From Paragonimus westermani (lineage: Eukaryota; Platyhelminthes; Trematoda; Plagiorchiida; Troglotrematidae): 64,000 nt of DNA. The notes under the pieces were generated by a model. That model ran no database searches. It saw nothing but the letters and a program-made list of their open reading frames with translations, and was not told where the DNA came from. The stretch spans positions 1 to 64,000 of the forward strand of contig QNGE01001703.1 of the NCBI GenBank assembly GCA_008508345.1. The letters are read 5' to 3'. Numbering within the stretch: the stretch's first letter is position 1; every line of letters begins with the position of its first letter. Of the stretch, positions 1-15,024 are shown in pieces. The position numbers and the translations under genes are program-made.

Positions 1-59
1 TAGCAGGGAAGCTGTTCTGCCACCTGTAGGTACTATGAAACTGCGTAGTTCATATAAGT

Positions 60-125
60 GATTGTGGATGAGCGGTTAGAGTTGACAGCTGTTCCATTTC
101 CAACCTGGGGCTGTCGGATTTGTGG
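60..125 (+). repeat. tRNA-like fossil, possible SINE head
   Basis: GTGGATGAGCGGTTAGAGTT (64-83) resembles the D-arm of a class II tRNA, followed by TTCCAACCTGGGGC and a degenerate B-box-like CTGTCGGATTTG. It is too eroded to be a working tRNA gene. Confidence 0.3.
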
Positions 126-3100
126 ACAACTGCCATATGCAGTATGAGCATGGCAGCCAGATTTCAAAACCTGTTTGGAACCGGTATATCTCATGTTGAA
201 CATGTAATATCTAGACAGAAACCTAGCGTTTCATTTCAGAAGGGGCTGGTGAATAATTTGAGTATTGCTTACACGAAACAAATTGAACAAATAAAATCTT
301 CCAGTGCTGGGAATGACCGTCTGCAGGGATGGTATTTTCTGTTGGCTCGAGACAGTTACGTTTTTGTGTTACTCTGTTTAGTTTGACGTTTCGCCGTCTC
401 TCGTTGGGTGGTGTGCAATCAATTTTTAAAAAGAAATCTCATGAGGGATGCAAGCATTCTATGCTGAATTACCTAAAACGCTCTCAAATCAGGTTATGTT
501 TCACCAAAACGGCATATGGATCACTTGATTTGGGTCCTCGATCAAAACGAAGGACTGCGGTCTTTCTGAAGGATTTACATATGGCGAAGGTTTTTTTTCT
601 CCGAAGAAACAAACCATGGCAATTAAAATGGTGTTTCAATAAAGAAAAGTCGATCGTAAGTATCCCTACGAAATCGTCTGGGTCCGTTTTCTTATGGCGA
701 TTATGAAGTTGTCTTCAAAATGGGTATCCCGAACTAATGTTTCCGACAAGTGTACAAATTTTCACGTTTTTTTACATTACTGACAAACCAAAATATGTGA
801 CCAATTATTTTAAGACAATGGGTATCAACTCGAAAATGTGACGTTTTGAAGGCAAAAAATAGGGCTGGTCTGTAACAGACACATTTCACTGAAAAATATA
901 GTACTGTTACACAAACGGTTTGATTTGGTTCAATATATATATATTTTAATGTGAAAAACCACAAGTTTCAAACAAGTTCGATGAGAATGGGTTGCTTGTC
1001 GTCTTTTCGTTTTGATCACCCTTAGTATTAAAGTGTCTGAAGGGGTCTGGAGAAGTTGCGTCTGCTGACATTTGTGTAGCTGCATCGTTGTTACACTACT
1101 AATCAGGGTTCAGCAGCAAACAGGTAATGTTGTGAACCCAGAAGGCGGATGGCACAGAGGTTGTCTGTTTGGGAAACCAATACACAACAGAAACACTCAA
1201 TTGCATACCACACTCGTCCGATGATTCTCCAGTCGCTTCAGACACTATGTCTCAGTTTCGTCATGTGGTGAAAGCCATTCCATGTAATTCTGCCTTCCAA
1301 TGATCTTTCTCGTATCTCTCCCGTATTTATCCCGCGATCATTTCGATCCATGCTGCTACTGAACAGTGGTGTGAGTAGCATGGTGTGACCGTCTATCCTC
1401 ACTACAGCAGAATCAGCGAATGAAATTAGTACTGGTCTATACTTGTAAAACTAGAGGTCGCAAATTCAACCTGGAAAGAGTATTTTTAATAGTGTACTCG
1501 TCGTTTGTTAATAACAGTACACTTGCTCTATCCCTTTCAGACCGACGGGACAGTCTGAGCACTAGTCACAAGCGATTGGAGCTAGGCGTTCGCGAATCGT
1601 AATTCCTCTGTATCTAATGTTAAGTCACTGGAGCAACATGGTCGACATGGCTGCCTCGTACAAGTGTGGCCGGAGTTCTGATCCTGGTCGTAGCAAAAAT
1701 ATGCACTGCTGAGGTGCTCAAAAGACAGCAAATTTTTAGTGCATTGATTCTGTTTGAAAGTGGCTGTGGCTGAAACTTTATGTGACTGTGGCAGCGGAGA
1801 ACACTTGCGAGTGATTTTCAATCCATAGTTTCGACACGTTTTTGAGTAAGTTTTTAATACAAAAGGCAATTGATCGATAGTCCATGAATTGCCTTTATGC
1901 CAACTCCACTGCAAAGGTTTTCAGAGCACTTGTCGACTGATACGCAGTAAGCAGAGCCGTTTGTGACCGCTCACTGTGGACAGTTATCAGCGTTATGTTT
2001 CGAGTGCCATTTCGAATTCTTCAGCGCGTAAAACTTGAGGAACGGTTACTTAGCTACAGTTACATCAAAGTGTTTGTTGCATTATCAGAAATAAGTTGAC
2101 ATGTCACTAAACAACTTTCATTTTCTTTCATTTTCCATTCTCGAAATAATCAATACGTCAACTGTTTTTGACAGAATGTGTTCATTTTGGGATTCTTATA
2201 ACACTGAAATCTGCGTGCATAAAATGGCTAACCCGCAGTATAAACTGAGTCCTATTGTCCTACAGCCGATAAAGCTCCACTTATGTTTTTTTGTGAATAT
2301 CACATTATATACGCTAATATTTACCAGTGGTTTCGCAGACGTCTAATTTCATCCGCTGACAGTGTAGTGAGCCCTGCTTGCCCATGCATTGTTCCACCTA
2401 GCAGTTTGCACATGTCACACAGGCAAATTTTATATGCATTTATTTGGCCGTTAGATCAAGTATCACCTGATATGCCGAACAAATCTTATGAATAGGCGGA
2501 GGCCACATGATGACTGCAGTCGCTACATTGATTTGCGATATTCGCAATGGCAGGCGGACCCGACAACGATTAAATGAAAGTGATACGCTTGTCATAGCTA
2601 AGAACCGTTTGTTAGTGGTGTAGTTTGGTTCAAGCCACATTGCACACAAAGATTTGCTTTTAGTGCGTGTAATACATGGTTATCGATTGGCAATGTTGTT
2701 GGATTTGACACTACATTTTTAATTCAATGCCGTTATGAATTCTTCCAGTTTGATCAAGACAATTAATTCTCTGACTCTGTATGTGGAACAGTCGCCAAAA
2801 TTTTATGTAGCCTTGAAAATTAAGACGTTTTCCGAAGGGAACTGTGCAGGCGTTCTCTGTTCAAAAACACCTGTAATTTCCGGTCAGGGCATTCTACATG
2901 ATGTATAAATTAACCACCGTATTTGCTTCCACAAGTATATTGGACTTGATATTTCACACAATGTTGACACCGTCGGTGCATTCCTAGTCGTTTTGTAATG
3001 GTCTTAAACCAAGATACGGTTTGCAGATCATACTCATAAAACCGAACAAAAGTTTGACTATCGGTCAACACGACGGCATCTGCATGGTGCATAAAAAAAG

Positions 3101-6100
3101 GTCTGGTCCCCTCCGTTTCGATCCAGCTCATGAGCGTTGAGCAATCATTTTATTGTGAACTTCGGAATGTGAATTACCTGCTGGTACTTCCGCTGACTTT
3201 GCCAGTACAAATAATATTAATCCTCGCGGTAAATAAATTCATACCCCTCTCTTCAAGTCGGACAGATCCGAAGGGCTGAAGCTGAGATGCGAGCAATAAC
3301 GGGCTTATTTGAGACAAACAAATGGCGATTTTCTGATTATTTTCATTGTTTACAGTACGTTATAAGAAATTGAAGGTGTTTTGCATTATCATTTCGAGAG
3401 CAGACAGTACGCTTCCGTTTAAATTCACTGCAAACCATCAGTTTCATGTATAGCAGTGTGTTACATAAAGCCGCAAAATTCTTTGACGAGAGAGCAGTTC
3501 GTTCTCAGCGTGCACTTCCAGATTAACGGTAAGTAAACTGGTCATATCAGGTTCACTAATGAACTTATAGAAGCACCAAGATTTTGTTTGATCCAAAGAT
3601 TTTTGAGTAAGCGATGAGTGGAACTTGAACAAACTAGATGGCGAAACAATTCTTTATTGTAGTGCGCAGTTAATATCCAGAGCATATCTCACTGGCATAG
3701 TGGTTCAATGTGGGGATTGCACGGTACCTTAGAAAATGTCCATCTCTAAGCAATATCAAATGTTAAATTCTGCCAGCAAAAACGAAGGAATATTCAGTGT
3801 ATGTTTTCGAAGGTGTTCCACAAAAGGTCGACTAGATGGCTGAGAAACATAATCAACCAACGAGCTGGATCTGTGCTGTACCGCACACTATGCCTTATTG
3901 GCGATCCATCTTTGAACAATTTTTGAGACTATCAGAACGAAAACACCGATCACTCTCAAGGTTGGTATCGTTCGACCCACATCATTTGACTTTGTTTTAC
4001 AAGTAATACCATTTTATCGGTTTGCCAGCCACTGAATGAAAATACCTATTTGCTTGTAAATCGAAATGCTACCCGGGGTTTTACTTGTCCTGGTTGCTTT
4101 AGCATAATAGCTGTGCTTTCAAACATTGTGCGCTGTAGAATTTTGACATTCATGTGTAAAGAGTTGTACGTGAACAATAAACAATGAGGTTGTCTTGAAC
4201 AACAAAGTCATTGGAATTGTCATCAGGTTCCAGATGTTATGATCAAGTATTGTCTCGCCAACATTCAACTAAGTATTTCCATACGATATTTACTTTGTGA
4301 CCCACATTTATTATTTTACATCTGAGATGATATCTGAACACAAATAGGAATAAATTCTCGTTCTTGCTCGCATATCGGCTCTCCAACGTTTTGGATTGCA
4401 TTGTTGTGTTTTCTGGTTTCCATCTCATTGAATTTACAGCTTCGCTAACCTTTGAGGCCGGAAAATCTACAACCACTTCAGGACACTGTTCATACTTAAA
4501 ACTTGACGAATGAGACGTGACTGGGAGAAATCTTGTAAAAGGCGGTGTCAGGAAACGCACGCAAACTTATTAATCACAGACGACAAAAAGATTACTTCCA
4601 ATGGCTCCGTGTGTGTCCACGCTCTTTCTATGAGTCTTCATTTACATTTCATTCCCATGAAATACTCTTAGTCCTAGACCATTTACTCAAGAACTTGACA
4701 ATTCACCATGTTACGCAAACCGCAGATTTTACTAGCACGAGGGGATTCCTCCACCTGACTCAGTGGGGAAGGAGTAAGCCACATCTATGAGAGCTCACTT
4801 TGAAACTATCAGTCAACCTAAATTTATTTCCATTGTCAACAAACACTTCTGGTCGACTGTCAATCTTCTGTGTGGTAGCAGATCCCGGTTGATATTATTT
4901 AACAGCCAATAACACATCCGTCTATTGTCAAGTTTGGAGATGCTTCTAGTATGTTTTTTCCGTTTTTTTTGAGAGTCGATGGAACAGCACTCCAAATCCG
5001 TATTGCTTATTATGATGATAAACGTCGAGTATTCACCAAGGTTCTATCTACATCTCATTTCCTCCGGTTTTTCGATCCACATTTGAATTCGGAAGACAAA
5101 CTCAATGTAGCTGCCAGACAGCGTTAGTCAAAATGAAATAAACGAATGATTGTAATATTGTGGCTACTCCATATCTATAATAATTGTGCGCCATTTAATA
5201 CATGTCCCACGTTTTATATATGATACTACACTCTGTTCGTTCCGAAATGACTGATTGTTCAACAAGAATGTCACTGCTGCTCGTAGGTGAATGCCAGTTT
5301 TTCGATGTCAAACTGTGACTGACTGTCCGTTTACGCCTGTACATGAAACACAGACACTAATCATCTGATAACCTGAGTAATATGTCTTGATAAGTGAATG
5401 AGAAAGAACGTCGTATGTCGTTTGAACTAATCATAGACATTTAATGAACTGTAGTGATGAATAAAACGGCATAACTGTATTGGTTGCACAAGGATTATAG
5501 GCTGATTTTCGAAGTGAAGTCTACGTGAAAAACTGGTCATTGCAACTTCCGTTCTCTCAAACCTTTTGACAGATGGGCTTCTCGCACTTTAACAACACTG
5601 GAGGCGGGAGGAACATCAACCCCCAGAATATCAACGGATGATCAAGCGAAGTTCAATAAAGAGACCTGAAATTCCAAAAGAATGCAAAGGCAGTAATCAT
5701 ATGTGAACGCTGTTCTACTGTATCCCACTCCACAATCACCAAGAATTTGTTTTAGCACGTAATGAAAAATTGTCAGAGTGGTAACGAACGCCACAGTAAC
5801 GTCTAGAATATTAACGTCAAAATACGGGGAGCGCATCCCGAAAATTCGCTAAATACAGTGATTACTTCAAGAAAATTTGATAAATTGATTATCCGTATTC
5901 ATACAATGAATGGTTTCCTTTGTGATTACGAGATGCTTGGCCGATTGTCGCATATGGTCACGTGAAATCTTGTCATGGTTGTAAAAGAACAATGGAACGG
6001 ATACTTACAGAAAAACTGGCCCCCGACTCACGATAGAACTCTGTCCTATTGGATATTATAATGTCTTGTTACTCGCAGGTTGCCCGAATGTGGTCTGTAA

Positions 6101-9100
6101 GCGAAAGAATGTAACGAAAGAATGAAGTCGCTGCTTAACCGAATGTGAACAACTTAAAAACTGCTTCCAAAAAAATGGCATTGCAATGAAATACTTTTAG
6201 GTCACTTACTCACGAAGAAACGTGATTAAGAATATGAAGTTGATGACCAGCACGGTTGCCTGTTTATCTCGCGAACTAATTCGGTGATAACATCAAGGTT
6301 AATACTCGGATGTGCGATATTGAAAACGGACAGCAAGACGTTTAGTTGCACGTTTAGTTACCTGCAGCGTTTCAACATACATCAACGGGAAAATACTGCG
6401 AATCTGATGTTTACAGAAGTTCGTATAGATGGAACAAAAGCTACAGAAATACACATAAAGCAATCAACCGGTTGTCAATACAGCTTTAGGATGGTAGTCA
6501 AGTTCTTCTGTTATCAGGTGAGTTGCTGCAAACTTTGAGCGTGCAAACGGTTAAGCCTAGGCTGGCGCTGATTAGTATTGACCAAACCAAATCAGTTAGC
6601 TTTAATATTAATGACCCAATAAGCGGCGATGAAAAAGTGACTAGCAATTGAAGATGGTACCAAGTTGTGCTGTACCATTTGCGCAAAACCACCTTCTGGT
6701 CCAGTTCCATCTCTGTTTCAAACTCGGAGGCAGCAAATGTTGTTCGACTGGTCAGTCACACACGGGTAACTGGCCTAGTCTACACAGTGAAACTGAAAAA
6801 CACAATGGGGTAAATCATCGAATGGATCGGCATACGGGTTGTGAAAAATTCAATATATTCTCACATTTAGTAATACTGTTAGACAGAATTCTCACGGCGA
6901 TAGCTTATGACCTCCCATTTAGTAGTGCATTTACTGTCACCATTTGAATGCTCTCTGCTAAGTACGTCTCTTCTGCGTATACCTCAACCAACACTTCTGT
7001 AGCAAAGTGAATTTGGGCGTACAACACAACGTCCAGGCGAACAAAACTTGGAGCAGTCGGTATAAGTGACAAAGCAAAAGATGGGTGCATGTCTATAGAA
7101 CATTAAGCGTAAGTTGGCGTGATTGTGACTTGACAACTGTGCAGCTTGTGTACACAGTAAACGCAAACTATAAGTTTTTCAGACTTATGAGAAGATTTAA
7201 TCTTGCTTAAGTAGCACCGATGTAAATAGCTATGCATTCATTAGTTGACTAGTTGACTGATATACTGCTCTCTTCTAAACAAACCGGTTCCCTAGTACAA
7301 CCAGTCAGTGGGATTTGCAGGTATACCCATACTTCCACTGTCACATGTTACCGATGCACCAATTTAGATAAACAAATGAAATGTACGGAGATCCTAACGA
7401 TAGTTTTGTTCCAAAGTGATCAAAAAAGAATGAAGCGTTGACGATACGTCAACTTATTGACAGCAGCAGATTTTCAGTGAAATATTTTAGACACCATTTT
7501 AATTCTTTTATCAATAAGCTAGCACACACTGTTTAACTTGGTACAGCATGTGAACTTCCATGGCGCTGCATCAAAATGTCCTAGCAGTGATTGGTCAGCT
7601 TCATGCGAAAGTCAGGTTCGTTTTGGAACTATACCGTTCATCTAATAACGTCAATATGTTGAATTTAACCTAATACAATCGAATAACTCTACAGCGGTTG
7701 AACGTTCGTCATTAAAATAAGAAACTAGCGAGTGATGTTAAAAAGTTGTTCCTAAACTTCCGATGTAATTACCAAGTAGATGTTCGGAACAACTAACGCA
7801 TTACAACAAGTAATAAATCTTTCAATATTGGTAGTTTTATCTTCTAGTCAATTAGCGTTTACATTAATATCAAGTTTGGAGTCCGTCTGATTTGCCTTTC
7901 AAGAACTGAATAAAAATCAATAATCGAATCAAGCAAAACTGTCAAATTCCTCAACAACTAAGTGGTCATCATTTTCGTACGAACGATGAATTAACCTAGG
8001 ACTAATGTAAATGTAACCGTCGGCTTTTGCACAAGTGTGCCATTGAACGAGAAAATTGATATAAATTTCAAATATGTTACAAACACAAAAAGGAAGCTGC
8101 GCGGATAAGTGACAAACTGCTTCTGATTTGGCAAAAATGACGACGCTTACGGAACAAACAGCTCTTCCTCTCAATTTTCATGTCATTACCGCGAAGACAT
8201 TGAAAATATCCTTCAGACTGGTTGACGATGGTGTTATAAAAATGAACCGTGGTAGATATCTAGAAACAATACTTGGGGAAAACTACCGAATGTGTACAAC
8301 AAGCTGACTTAAAAGAAGGATCGGATCTCATGGAAAAACAGAAGTCAGCAACATATATAATTAGGGAACATGTACACCAAGTCATGCTGGAGAAACGTCT
8401 GCCTCAGTTTTGACGGCCTGTTTTGTTGGAATTCAACCCATGGAGATCGCCGTCGTTAACATCTATAATATGAAGAAAGTGTGACAAAAACGTTGCATCC
8501 TGTGAGATAAATGTTGATTTGGCACCCAAAACAAAAAAGCAAATGCTCCCACTTGCTGAAAAGTGTGTCCGTATGAGCGGTGCGAATTCTGGGGACAAAA
8601 TCCAATCTTATTAAGCAAGAAAACATCAAACTGAAATACCTCATGAATTACGTCTTCTGAATCATTTTCAATGTCTTAATTGACGCGATTCTGAAGAGGC
8701 GAAATAGATAGGCTACAATCGTGTTAGTCAAAAATCCCTTGATCGGGAGCTTCTGAGTTAGACTGAACCCGGGGGAATTGACAAAATAACTCAGTGAAGA
8801 AAAACATCCAGCAGATAACGTTTCACCCAGTAACATTGTTCCGCCTTCCTGGACCTACGTTGCGTCATACTGAAATCCACCAATTCTTGATCGCGACCTT
8901 CGTGTTTAGGATACACTCCTCTGCTGACCCACTTCACAAAGAAAAATTACACCATAGTTCTACCCTTTCTAGTGTCTAGTATTGGTGCAAGTTCTCGTCT
9001 GAGACAGAATCTGCACTCCGACCGTTATGCTTGGAAACTACCTTGCTTACCTCACTGTCAGTAACTTAAAAATATTCAATATAAAGAGAGAGGATTTGAC

Positions 9101-12100
9101 AGTCATCAAGGCGTGATCTATCAGTAATTTGTGGGAGGCAACCTGACGTGCTTGCGCAGTGACTAGTTGGGATGGCCTCCTGGTATATCCGCAAACATTA
9201 GTTAGCAGTGCATTATCATTCGCCTTGGTGGTATTTCTCCCATAAGACGTACACTCTATTCCGATAATCATTCCCCGATCACTGTCTTCATGGCGTTAAA
9301 GCTTGCCCTTCAGTTCTCAAATATACGTACTATGCCACTCACAAACAAAGTTGCATGTTGTACAACACACCAAATGTTCGAACTTCTGGTGTTGCTGGAT
9401 CGAATTTATTTGCAACCTTCCAGGTTATCAAACAATACCAAACGTGCGAATGTATTTTCTCGAATGTTCTTTGCATTCAGTCAACTGGAAAATACTGGTT
9501 TGATTTAAAAAAAGGTGTGAGCTGCTGAAAGCCTATTGTAATCAGTACGAACAAATGTTTTCGAGCAGTAGAACAGTGAACAGGGTCATTTTAAAGAACA
9601 CCCAAAGGAGAAAAGCCAAAATAGCTTGTATTTACCACCAAAAATAGGGCGTAACCTTTGTGTTCACTAAACCAACAAAAGTAATATGTCATTATCTTCC
9701 AATGTTGACGTACTCCAGTAATCTTATAATAATCAACGGACTTTCAGGAGGAATTTGTGAGTTGCAGAACAATTTTACTCCACACATTTAACAGAATTTG
9801 GTTATCATTCAATACTTTGAGTAATGATGTCGTCTCACTCACTTATCAGACGTACTGGGAAGAACCGAACTGACAGTGAGAAACGACTGTCGGTTACGAC
9901 GTAACATAACACAACATACTTGCCATTTGTCTTTATATTCAATCGTTCATGGATTCGGTATATTCCATTCTTATTTTGTGCTCGTCTGTTCAATAGCCCA
10001 CTGTTTGTGAGTTGTCAAAATTTAGTCGGGAATGATTACTTTCCGCAAACATGTGTGTTGCACATTTGACAGCTTGATTTCATAAGGCTGACTAGCCTAC
10101 TGCTGATAGCTTCAACCGACGAAGCGATATTGCCAAAATTATTCTTCAGAATTTGCATTAGAAAAGGGTGTTTAATAAAAAAAACAACTACGTGCAAATA
10201 AGTTGAGAGATAGCTGACAAACTGTGCTATTCAATCATAGAAAGTACAACCTAAGAACACCAGTAATTTAGGTGGCCGCGGTTACAAGAAAACATCTCCA
10301 TATTCTCGTAGAATTTCACGTACAACTGCTGTTGGCAGTTTACTTCGGACTTTTCCAACGAAAAGAGAATGTGCGCTTCAAAGATGAAAACTTGTTTGTC
10401 AATTAAGTCGTTAATAGTCGCATTTGCTCGGTGGACAATAGTCTACTGGAGGAGAGTACGAGTTTTGTGTGTCGCAAGTGTCAGCAGTCTGAATCACGTT
10501 CGTCGATGCTGAGTGATCCACGATTGCTGGGGTCGTAAATGGCTTCAGGATGACTGGTCAAGGGAGGTCGGGCACATATAACCAGTCCTGTGCATTCAGC
10601 CGTGCAATATAGAGTCTGACAACAGCTCTCAATACAATCTGACAACTCTGGATTAATGAACCTTGCGGATGTTTCAAAATACTTCATCCGGCTCTATTTG
10701 AGGAGAGCGCCAATCAAGTTATAGCTCAGGTAATTACCAATAGGTTGTCTGGAAAAAGCACAACTATTTCAGGGGATGACCGTGAATCCTACCTAGTAGC
10801 TTCCTTGGAATGCCTCCGTAGTAATGAGCCTGACAACAACAGTGAAAAAAGAAACTACGGCGTAGTCCTAATACTGAGCAGGCAGGAAATGCGGTCCCAA
10901 ATGCTTGAAACATTTTTTCTTCATCAAGAATATGAATGAAATCAATAAACTGATATTGCAAGATTGACGATTGCACAACACAGTCTGATTATGTCACTAT
11001 GAGAAAACAAACGCGCTAGCTGAAGATCAAAAAATCGATTAGGACAACATTCGGGTCCTTTAACAAACTTCCAAGCCACACACCGAACGGCTGCGGGCGG
11101 AACCCCTTACGATCAACACATCCTGCCCCTGTTCATCGCATTGATGATGCCAACTCATCCTTTGCTTGGTTAGGTTTAACCGCCTACCGGAATAAACATC
11201 ATAGTATAACACGGAATAAAGTAGGTGAAAGCCGCCGGGGTCATATCAGTCAGCTATCCCACTCAATGTCATGGGCGATCGCATAAGCACGCGCGCACAC
11301 GCGTACATAGAGGGCAACCTCAGGCTTTAATTAGTTGTTAAACAGCCAGTCACAGTCACGCAGTTAAATTAGCATCCTAATGGCATGTCTTACTCGTGTA
11401 TTCATTTGATGAAAGAACCGCATTATTGAAGGTTACCCATGGTAACCTGAATGTTGAAAAAATTACCATTTTTCCAACGCCGCTGTTATTGACAATCTGA
11501 CTAATCCGAAAGTTTGAATGTTAAAAATTAGGCTGGTTATAATCACGATGAGAACTATTTATGATAAAGTAATGGGGACGAAAGTTTCTCCGTTACGTGA
11601 ACGATTTCGCGATACATTTCTTCCTGCATTGTTTTACTCATCGTTCGCCTCAGTAAGCGTTCGGTTCAGCTTGTCCCCACACATCTTAAACTTTGTCTTA
11701 TCGTGTATCCGGCGTGAAAACCTTTTCTGCTCTGGCCTTCAGATAACAAACCAAGTTTCACTTATACTCCAACCAATGATATTGAGAAAGCGTGTACACT
11801 GACCAGCCCATGCTGTGCTGTGTAGTGACAGCTGAACTCATCTATTCGCTTCACGTAGTATTGCATCATCTTACAGAAATGGTCTGTTGTTCGCTTCCAC
11901 GTCAACTTTGAACACACTGCTGGGAGGCGCACAAGTGAAATCAGCTTACTGATTCTAAGCGTGGTTGTTGTCGCTTATCAGACAAACTATATCGTCTTTG
12001 TAACGCACGTGGACATAGTTGCCGGTGAAATAAAGTGGATCACTCGTCAATAATCTGACCACAGCTGTCCCAGTAGAGAACCTACCGCTGCACCACCATT

Positions 12101-14200
12101 CTGCCGATTGTGTCGTCCGTTGAATTGAAATCAAACTTTTGAGGTACGAAGCAATAAAGTTAGTCAGTCGCCTCTAGTAATGATATCTTCGTGAATATCG
12201 AGATAGTGTAGTCTGATATTCAATGAGTCAACCTCATAATCGTTCGTATGTTAAACCTATTCAGTCGTTGCCATCTATCACCTGAACTTCTTGTTACGCG
12301 ACTCACATTTGTGAGTCGTTTGAGTAGAGACCTTCATGCAATTGGCCCGGAACAGGACGACTCTTCGATACTTTGACAAGTGGAACGTCAGTAACTCAGC
12401 TAGGCAGAATCTGTTTGTACTGGTTGCAGACGCTTTTTGAGTTTTTCACAATAAACAAGCGGATGTGGAACATCAAGAACTTAGGCCTAAACTGTAGTCA
12501 GCACGACTGGAAAGTCATTTCAGCTATGACGTGCCACATGTGACCTACTTAAACCGAAATAAGCAGTAAATGACCACCCAGGATGGAACTAGTACTGTAG
12601 TTGTGCTATGACTGAGAAGACAAAATACTGACAGAAGTCCGAGTTGAAAACTGAGGTGGGTCATTCAATCTTGATCCGGCGGTTGAGTGATTCAACATGA
12701 TATATACTTCCTCGTTGAACTCAACAAACTCCCCATTCATATAACCTGCTTAGAAAAATGTGCATCACTTTTGTGACTCAGATGGCCTACCAAGGTTTGT
12801 AGACTGGGCCCCACTCAGTGTCTGTCTGACTGCTCGCCACAAAAGACGTCGTGGAATAAAGCGGCGCCACCAAAAGGAACCAGCTTCTCATTAGTATAGT
12901 TTAAAAAATAGTAAACAGCAAGTAAAGTGGGTAAAAAATAGCTTATTATCCACCTCAAGTGTAGATTTTTCAAGGCAGAGAAATATTTTATGTTAGAATG
13001 TTACTGGATACGTAACAAAAAACGTTTTAATTTTGCTGCCACGCCAGTGCTACTAACATCCGTTATATACAAAAGAACGAATTTCGCAATCGGTTGTTTT
13101 CAGATTCTGCTACAGAGATATGCATACACGTAAATCCTGTAGAGTTAGCCAGTGATGAACTGACTACTGTGTTTGATGGTATCTCGTTAGTTGATCCGAA
13201 CTAAAATGTCAACAGCAGCAAGGATGTCACAGGAAACAGAAGTATATATGGCGTCACCGCCTTGTATACTAAGGTGTTGTGTCTTCCCTAGCTAATACTC
13301 GGGTTCAGCTGTGCTCGATCAGTTGTGACACATCCTACAACCTCCGTAATTACAGGACAACAATATGATGTGTGTTACAGGACGGTAGATAAGTGATCTT
13401 ATTTAATTAGCTGTGAAACTCTGAACCAATAAAACATCATCAGTTGCAATCCTCATAACCTTAATGCACTGTGCTATAATTTGTGTTCAGTTGATCTTGA
13501 CAGCTAGTATAATCATCGGCTGATGAAGTAATTTCTGACTGTAAGCATTTAAGGGCTGAGATTTGCTGTCCAGTTGAACTAGGTTAAAGGATCCTATATT
13601 AACAAACAGATTTTTTAAAATATATTATAAAGTGTAAATTGGTATACTGCGAGCCAACAATGAATAACCAAAAAATATCTTGTTATCGGTAAACAGACGT
13701 TTTAACTACCATTGAAATTCAATCACAACACTTCCGAAGAGGACCACTCAAAGTGATTGAAACGTAGAGAATTACAACTTGCTCCTAACTGTGTTATACT
13801 CAATTTGTTTTTCATCAACATGTTGAACACAACACCCAAACTGTTTAATTCATTTGAACAAAATTTGGCGCAGACACCTTACAAATAATACTCTGCTTCT
13901 TATGCACTCAGCAATCATTTACATTGTACAAATTTCTCGACACCTTTTTCAATATATGGCTAGTTCTAGGTCATGCGTCCGTGATATTATTCAGCGAATT
14001 GGACAACGACCATTTTCGTGTACAAATTGAATTCGTTTTTTTTCTATGGTCAGGATCACGCCTCTTGTTTTCTGAGAAATCAAACGCAAAAAGCACGTTC
14101 GCTGCGAAGGTGTAAAATTTTTACACGATAAATCTAACATCGACTCAAAACATGTTCAGTTGGTTCAATGAAGACAGTAACTTACAGCTAACTGAGAAGT
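126..14200. other. Non-coding stretch downstream of the SLC17 gene
   Basis: Apart from the SINE copy near 1.6-1.8 kb, I see nothing firm. All frames are short and without domain similarity, and 11.8-13.9 kb has practically no open frame on either strand. A donor-like CAG|GTGAGT follows a 78-codon frame at 6284-6517 (plus), but no partner exon was found. Confidence 0.5.
1620..1800 (+). repeat. Diverged SINE copy, same family
   Basis: Similarity to the reference SINE runs from the tRNA-like part (GGCTGCCTCGTA near 1650, then GGCCGGAGTTCTGATCC with an eroded B box) through ATATGCACTGCTGAGGTGCTC (about 1698-1718). It fades into GAAAGTGGCTGTGGCTG (about 1755-1771). Confidence 0.6.
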
Positions 14201-14269
14201 CTTGATCACGGGATTATCGATTGGATAGAGCAGAGAGATTCCAACTAGCCTCGTTTCAAAATGATCAGG

Positions 14270-14470
14270 CATTCTGAACATTGTGCATAAAAAGTCGTAA
14301 TTGTGCCTTTGGAGTTGACCATTCGAGCGTCAGAGTGCAAAATCCTATCTGGACAAGGATATGCACTACTGGTAAGCTCAAATAAGAAGGTGACATGATT
14401 CTTGTGCTTCCTTTCATAGTGGACTAGCAGAAACCTTTCTCCGGATGCTAAGACTGCGATTAAGTATGGG
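14270..14470 (+). repeat. Diverged SINE copy, same family, just past the SLC17 gene
   Basis: The clearest block is GGACAAGGATATGCACTACT followed by GGTAAGCTCAAATAAGAAGG (about 14351-14390), matching the reference GGCAAGGATATGCACTGCTGATGAGCTCTAATGAGAGCG region. A weaker match to the 3' half continues to ACTGCGATTAAGTATG. It lies just beyond the gene's polyadenylation signal, on the opposite strand. Confidence 0.55.
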
Positions 14471-14587
14471 TTTTGTTCAAGTTGAAACATGACAGTTTGT
14501 CCGGCAGACATATGTGAAATCAGAAGGTCCATTTGTAATAAGCATAGCCGAAAAGTAATAGCACTGAGTACTGCTTACATAAATTGG

Positions 14588-14593
14588 TTTATT
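14588..14593 (-). other. Polyadenylation signal of the SLC17-family gene
   Basis: AATAAA on the minus strand, about 195 bp past the stop codon at 14786. It is the nearest canonical hexamer in the right orientation, giving a 3' UTR of roughly 200-220 nt. The cleavage site itself cannot be seen. Confidence 0.55.
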
Positions 14594-14785
14594 TCAGTAG
14601 GCATTATTTGTACAGTTACGTAGAGTGCAGTTTAAAAATTGGAATAGTCCAAACTGTACAGATGAATCATTAAAAGGCTAGTGAAAATTCATAAAAGAAC
14701 TGGAGTATATAAACAGTTACTCCAGAAATGCACTGTACACAAATACAAACAATTTGAATCTCAGTTGAGCGCCCATGAGTCCCAT

Positions 14786-15024
14786 TTATCTTCCTGCCTC
14801 GTGTAACTCCAAACGCTCCAAATTGGATAACACGGGTTCTGTGCTTGCTGGTTTGTCTTCCGAGTAGGCCCAGGGCTGCTCGTCTCCTGACCCAAAAATC
14901 AAATAGAACACGACTGCGCAAAATTGACTCAGAGCCGCCAGAGCTAGAGCAACTCGCCAACCGTTCTTCAAATCAAGCCCGAATTTGTGAACGACGATTG
15001 AAGCGATCAATGTGGACAAAAGTC
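14786..15024 (-). CDS. SLC17-family transporter, last coding exon (residues 592-670)
   Basis: Terminal 239-nt coding exon. The acceptor is CCCATTGTTGCAG before 15024. It supplies the end of helix 11, a helix 12 at about 614-635 (ending VVFYLIFGSG) and the family signature DEQPWA (639-644; VGLUTs read GEKQPWA, sialin EVQNWA). A 26-residue tail then leads to the stop ending at 14786. That tail is much shorter than in vertebrate VGLUTs and has no obvious dileucine trafficking motif. Open frame upstream of the acceptor is intronic and shows no family similarity. Confidence 0.9.

Noticed and set aside
900..960. Short AT dinucleotide run near 932
   Set aside because: Too short to count as a microsatellite of interest.
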